64,000 nucleotides of DNA from Raskinella chloraquaticus (SeqCode). Its GTDB lineage: Bacteria > Pseudomonadota > Alphaproteobacteria > Rhizobiales > UBA4765. Shown here piece after piece: positions 61,311 to 64,000 of this stretch. The number at the start of each line of letters is the position of its first letter. Within the stretch, counting starts at the first letter, position 1. The notes beneath the pieces were generated by a model that saw only the letters and a program-made list of their open reading frames with translations, was not told the DNA's origin and searched no databases. The translations under genes were made by a program, and so were the position numbers. The stretch is from contig DEZK01000041.1 in assembly GCA_002365175.1 (NCBI GenBank), positions 20,053-84,052 of the forward strand, in the 5' to 3' direction.

Positions 61311-62579
61311 ATGACAACGAGACGACACTTCATCATCGGCAGTGTAGCTGCAGGGTCCTCAATGATCCTTTCGCCTGCAGTTTTGGCGCAAGCAAAGCAG
61401 AAGGTCGTTGTGATCGGCGGCGGCGCAGGTGGTGCCACCGCAGCCAAGTACATCGCCAAGGACAGCGAGGGCAAACTGTCCGTGACGCTCGTGGAAGAGA
61501 ACGTCAACTACCAGACCTGTTTCCATTCCAATCTCTATCTCGGCGGCTTCCGCGAATACGCCTCCATCTTGCATAACTATGATGGGCTCACGAAGCATGG
61601 GGTCTCTGTTGTGCGTGCACGCGCCACCATGATCGACCGCGACAAGAAAGAAGTGATTCTGTCCAATGGACAGCGCCTGTCCTATGATCGCTGTGTCGTC
61701 TCTCCCGGAATTGACCTCAAATACGATTCCGTGCCCGGCTGGTCGCAGGCGGCGGAAGAAATGATGCCGCATGGCTGGAAGCCTGGTGCTCAGACGCGCC
61801 TGCTGCGCCGTCGTCTTGACGCTGTGCCCAATGGCGGCAATATCGTGATGATCGCGCCGCCAAACCCCTATCGTTGCCCGCCCGGCCCGTATGAGCGCGT
61901 CTCCATGATGGCCCATGCCTTGAAGAAAGCCGGCAAGGATCGCTCGAAGATCTTCATCATCGATCCGAAGGATACATTCTCCAAGCAGGGCCTCTTTCAG
62001 GAAGGATGGGAAAAGCACTACAAGGGCTTGGTCGAATGGCTGGGGCCAAAGATCCATGATGGCCTGAAATCTGTCGATCCAAAGACCGGCACCGTTGTTA
62101 CTGGCTTCGAAACGTACAAGAACGCGGCACTTGTCAATGTCATCCCGGCCCAATGGGCAGGTGCGATCGCCCGCGACGCGAAGCTCACCAATGCCTCCGG
62201 CTTTTGCCCGATCAAGCCCGAAAGCATGCAATCCACTGTTGACTCAAATATCTACGTTCTGGGTGATGCCTGCATTGCGGGCGATATGCCCAAATCGGCG
62301 TTCTCGGCCAACAGCCAGGCCAAGGTTGCCGCCATGATGATCCGCAATGAGCTGACGGGCTCGCGTGCCTTCCCGGCCCGCTACACCAATACCTGCTGGA
62401 GTCTGATCGAGACGGACGACGCCGTGAAGGTTGGTGGCACCTACGAGGCCAAGGATGGCAAGATCACGACGGTGACACCGCTCATCTCCAAGACGGGCGA
62501 GACGGCGGAAGTGCGCAAGGAAACCCAAGCCGAGAACATGGGATGGTATGCCGGCATCACGGCAGACATGTTCGGCTGA
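61311..62579 (+). CDS. soxF: Flavocytochrome c sulfide dehydrogenase flavoprotein, SoxF/FccB
   Basis: 422 aa periplasmic FAD protein oxidising sulfide or a sulfane intermediate. Tat leader TRRHFIIGSVAAGSSMILSPAVLAQA; FAD loop KVVVIGGGAGGATAAKYIA; NYQTCFHSNLYLGGFRE; redox-active cysteine in PPNPYRCPPGPYERVSMMAHAL and a second in SGFCPIKPES; YVLGDACIAGDMPKSAFSANSQAKVAA binds FAD. ATG 61311 follows GGGAGG; the frame opens at 61263. The paired small cytochrome lies upstream. Confidence 0.9.
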   Translation: MTTRRHFIIGSVAAGSSMILSPAVLAQAKQKVVVIGGGAGGATAAKYIAKDSEGKLSVTLVEENVNYQTCFHSNLYLGGFREYASILHNYDGLTKHGVSVVRARATMIDRDKKEVILSNGQRLSYDRCVVSPGIDLKYDSVPGWSQAAEEMMPHGWKPGAQTRLLRRRLDAVPNGGNIVMIAPPNPYRCPPGPYERVSMMAHALKKAGKDRSKIFIIDPKDTFSKQGLFQEGWEKHYKGLVEWLGPKIHDGLKSVDPKTGTVVTGFETYKNAALVNVIPAQWAGAIARDAKLTNASGFCPIKPESMQSTVDSNIYVLGDACIAGDMPKSAFSANSQAKVAAMMIRNELTGSRAFPARYTNTCWSLIETDDAVKVGGTYEAKDGKITTVTPLISKTGETAEVRKETQAENMGWYAGITADMFG

Positions 62580-62599
62580 TTTCCTATCCAGAAGCGGTA

Positions 62600-62621
62600 G
62601 CCCCTGCAATTGTACAGGGGC
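62600..62621 (+). other. Stem-loop between soxF and cytochrome c gene
   Basis: GCCCCTG and CAGGGGC form a perfect 7-bp stem around CAATTGTA, without a T-run. It lies 21 bp after the soxF stop and 22 bp before the next ATG, so it would sit in the intercistronic message as a processing or stability element. Confidence 0.45.
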
Positions 62622-62643
62622 ATAAAGAAACGGAGAGACTTCA

Positions 62644-63027
62644 ATGCGAATTCTGATTTCGGCGATGCTTGCAAGCTTGCCGTTCATTCCGGTGGCAAAC
62701 GCGCAGGACGCCGAAGCAGGCCAACGCGTGTTCAACCAATGCCGTGCTTGCCACCAAATCGGAGAAACGGCGAAGAACGCGGTCGGCCCCCATCTGAACG
62801 GACTTTTCCAGCGCAAGGCTGGCGAGGTCTCTGGTTATAACTACAGCGAGGCCAACAAGACATCCGGGGCAACCTGGAGTGAAGATTTCTTCGTGAAATA
62901 CATCGCTGATCCGAAGGGTACCATGCCTGGCAACAAGATGGCGTATGCCGGGTTGAAGAATGAAAAGCAGATAGCCGACCTCGTCTCCTTCCTCAAGCAG
63001 TATGGACCGGACGGCAAGAAGCCTTGA
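62644..63027 (+). CDS. Class I cytochrome c (c2/c550 type)
   Basis: 127 aa. Signal peptide MRILISAMLASLPFIPVANAQ, then AEAGQRVFNQCRACHQIGETAKNAVGPHLNGLF with heme motif CRACH and GPHLNG, and a sixth-ligand methionine in KGTMPGNKMAYAGLKNEKQIADLVSFLKQ. This is the soluble electron carrier type that would accept electrons from Sox enzymes. Last gene of the sox-type operon, followed by a strong hairpin. ATG 62644 follows GGAGAG. Confidence 0.92.
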   Translation: MRILISAMLASLPFIPVANAQDAEAGQRVFNQCRACHQIGETAKNAVGPHLNGLFQRKAGEVSGYNYSEANKTSGATWSEDFFVKYIADPKGTMPGNKMAYAGLKNEKQIADLVSFLKQYGPDGKKP

Positions 63028-63046
63028 TCTAATAATCTCACGAGGA

Positions 63047-63071
63047 ATGGGCGGGAGAAATTCCCGCCCAT
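63047..63071 (+). terminator. Terminator-like hairpin after the sox operon
   Basis: ATGGGCGGGA and TCCCGCCCAT form a perfect 10-bp stem with loop GAAAT, 20 bp after the cytochrome c stop. The T-tract is weak (TCTTCAACTT), so termination efficiency is uncertain. A second 7-bp hairpin AATGGGC-CTTTT-GCCCATT follows at 63151-63169. Confidence 0.6.
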
Positions 63072-63210
63072 CTTCAACTTGGAACGATCTTGGTTCAGTC
63101 CTTGAAGAGCCATACGCCAATACGGTCCGCGGAGGTGCTGGAATGACTAAAATGGGCCTTTTGCCCATTCTCATCAAGCACGTTGCTTTCGGCGGGCGCA
63201 TGGAATCGCC

Positions 63211-63216
63211 TATAAT
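63211..63216 (+). promoter_or_regulatory. Perfect -10 box directly before the ART-like gene
   Basis: TATAAT ends seven bases before ATG 63223, so transcription would begin at or next to the A of the start codon and the message would be leaderless. There is no Shine-Dalgarno sequence between. The -35 region is weak. Confidence 0.5.
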
Positions 63217-63222
63217 GAAACA

Positions 63223-63816
63223 ATGCACCAGAAACCAAATTCGATCGTCATCAAATTTGTTGAACCGAATGGGCGCACCCATTCTGAAATGACACTTAAG
63301 ATTCCAGACACACCCCGCACTCCCGATGCGCTGCAAGAAATGTTCGAACGAACCACAACAGAAAACCTATGGCGGGAGAAAGCTGGCGAGTTGCTTGCGT
63401 CGGTAAAACATGATCAGGTTTTCCGGCACAAGTTCCATACCTACTGGACGGTCGCTGGACATCGCATTCGAGCACAGATCGACGACGATAAGGTTCTGAT
63501 ATCGCTGCTTCGGCTGATCCTTCCACTATATGTCGGACCTGGCCGCACTCTGTACCGCGGGGAAAACCTCGATCGATGGAATTCTCGCAGAATAGGGCTT
63601 TGCTGGTCTGACAAAATTGAGACGGCCCGGATGTTTGGTCGCGGGCTCAATGCAACAGGAGCCGGAGGCGTTCTGCTTCAGTGGCAAGCGTCGAACCACG
63701 CAATAATCGCTGGCCCAAGTGCCCACAGCCCCTATCTCGGCGAGAGCGAATATACCCTAGACCTATCGGAGACCTCTGAGATCGAGGAAATCGAGCAATA
63801 TCCCTCGTCGGGCTGA
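63223..63816 (+). CDS. ADP-ribosyltransferase-like protein, phage-associated
   Basis: 197 aa, no signal peptide. The C-terminal half resembles an ART fold: arginine in GRTLYRGENLD (R of the R-S-E triad), then RIGLCWSDKIETARMFGRGL (a G-x-x-W-S/T...A-x-x-F strand like the S-T-S element), VLLQWQASNHAIIAG, and GESEYTLDL, an E-x-E at the right distance. The N-terminal half is charged helix. It lies just before a phage tail gene and may be phage cargo. Enzyme class inferred from motifs; no partner or immunity gene was seen. Confidence 0.55.
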   Translation: MHQKPNSIVIKFVEPNGRTHSEMTLKIPDTPRTPDALQEMFERTTTENLWREKAGELLASVKHDQVFRHKFHTYWTVAGHRIRAQIDDDKVLISLLRLILPLYVGPGRTLYRGENLDRWNSRRIGLCWSDKIETARMFGRGLNATGAGGVLLQWQASNHAIIAGPSAHSPYLGESEYTLDLSETSEIEEIEQYPSSG

Positions 63817-63868
63817 TCGCGAATAAAAGCTCCGAGCCCAAACAGCGCTCGAATTCGGACACCTCAAA

Positions 63869-64000
63869 ATGAAAACTCTACCTCCCGCGCTCGCAACCCA
63901 CGTTGCGGGCGGGCTCACCACGCTTTGCCGCTGCTGGCGTGTGGATCGACGCGATGGAGTGGTGATGGGCTTTACCGATTTCGACCGCGATCTCGTCTTC
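63869..64000 (+). CDS. Phage/gene-transfer-agent tail protein, DUF2163 (cut by the right edge)
   Basis: The first 44 residues, MKTLPPALATHVAGGLTTLC then RCWRVDRRDGVVMGFTDFDRDLVF, match the N-terminus of DUF2163 proteins (M-K-x-L-P-x-x-L...T-T-L-C-x-C-W-R-x-x-R-x-D-G-x-x-x-G-F-T-D-x-D-R-D-L) found in prophage tails and gene transfer agents next to DUF2460 and NlpC/P60 genes. The upstream neighbour expected in those modules (DUF2460) is absent. The gene continues past the window. Confidence 0.8.
   Translation, partial: MKTLPPALATHVAGGLTTLCRCWRVDRRDGVVMGFTDFDRDLVF

Overview
The window looks like chromosomal DNA of an alphaproteobacterium, most likely of the order Hyphomicrobiales (Rhizobiales). 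The evidence is high GC and GC-rich codon use, an argH/tlpA neighbourhood, a complete set of signature ethylmalonyl-CoA (EMC) pathway enzymes, an MbfA-type iron exporter behind an Irr-type operator, and several copies of an interspersed repeat of the kind common in that order. I could not run any search, so genus is left open.

Layout. 1-22 kb is core metabolism: argH (cut by the window edge), a TlpA-like thioredoxin, a GST, a cytochrome P450, 3-hydroxybutyryl-CoA dehydrogenase, etfA/etfB, a rhomboid protease, a PduO-type cobalamin adenosyltransferase, a HIG1 protein, methylsuccinyl-CoA dehydrogenase (mcd), transporters, mbfA, a thioesterase/esterase/glycosylase trio, gluQ, ethylmalonyl-CoA mutase (ecm), crotonyl-CoA carboxylase/reductase (ccr) and leuB. 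22-48.5 kb is a sugar-acid/organic-acid catabolic district: a binding-protein ABC importer, two tandem beta-hydroxyacid dehydrogenases, several SDRs, UDP-glucuronate 4-epimerase, a second (NMT1-type) ABC importer, KDPG aldolase, a KDG-kinase-like PfkB protein, an aminotransferase, an IlvD/Edd dehydratase and a DenD-like erythronate dehydrogenase. 48.8-56.3 kb holds asd, a MarR regulator, arsR-arsC, a cupin and a tripartite TctCBA transporter. 56.3-64 kb is rearranged: an IS5-type transposase tail, two frameshifted phage head genes, a truncated exported protein, a cytochrome bd cydB missing its start, a soxC missing its start joined head to head with it, then soxD, a SoxE-like cytochrome, a Tat-exported DsrE protein, a SoxF/FccB flavoprotein and a cytochrome c, an ADP-ribosyltransferase-like gene, and the start of a phage/GTA tail gene (DUF2163).

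How the parts fit. Ccr, Ecm and Mcd are successive EMC enzymes; Ecm needs adenosylcobalamin, which the adenosyltransferase can supply, and Mcd passes electrons to ETF (etfAB). mcd, ecm and ccr each carry a related 15-bp near-palindrome (core TTGTGCRYTGCR) 35-60 bp upstream of the start codon, and ccr carries a second adjacent copy. I infer a shared operator. The sugar-acid district contains two importers and enzymes for oxidation, dehydration, phosphorylation and aldol cleavage, but no local transcription regulator, although operator-like palindromes are present. The Sox/cytochrome block would feed thiosulfate or sulfide electrons to cytochrome c, but its left edge is broken and the block lies between phage gene remnants.

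No rRNA, tRNA or CRISPR array was recognised.
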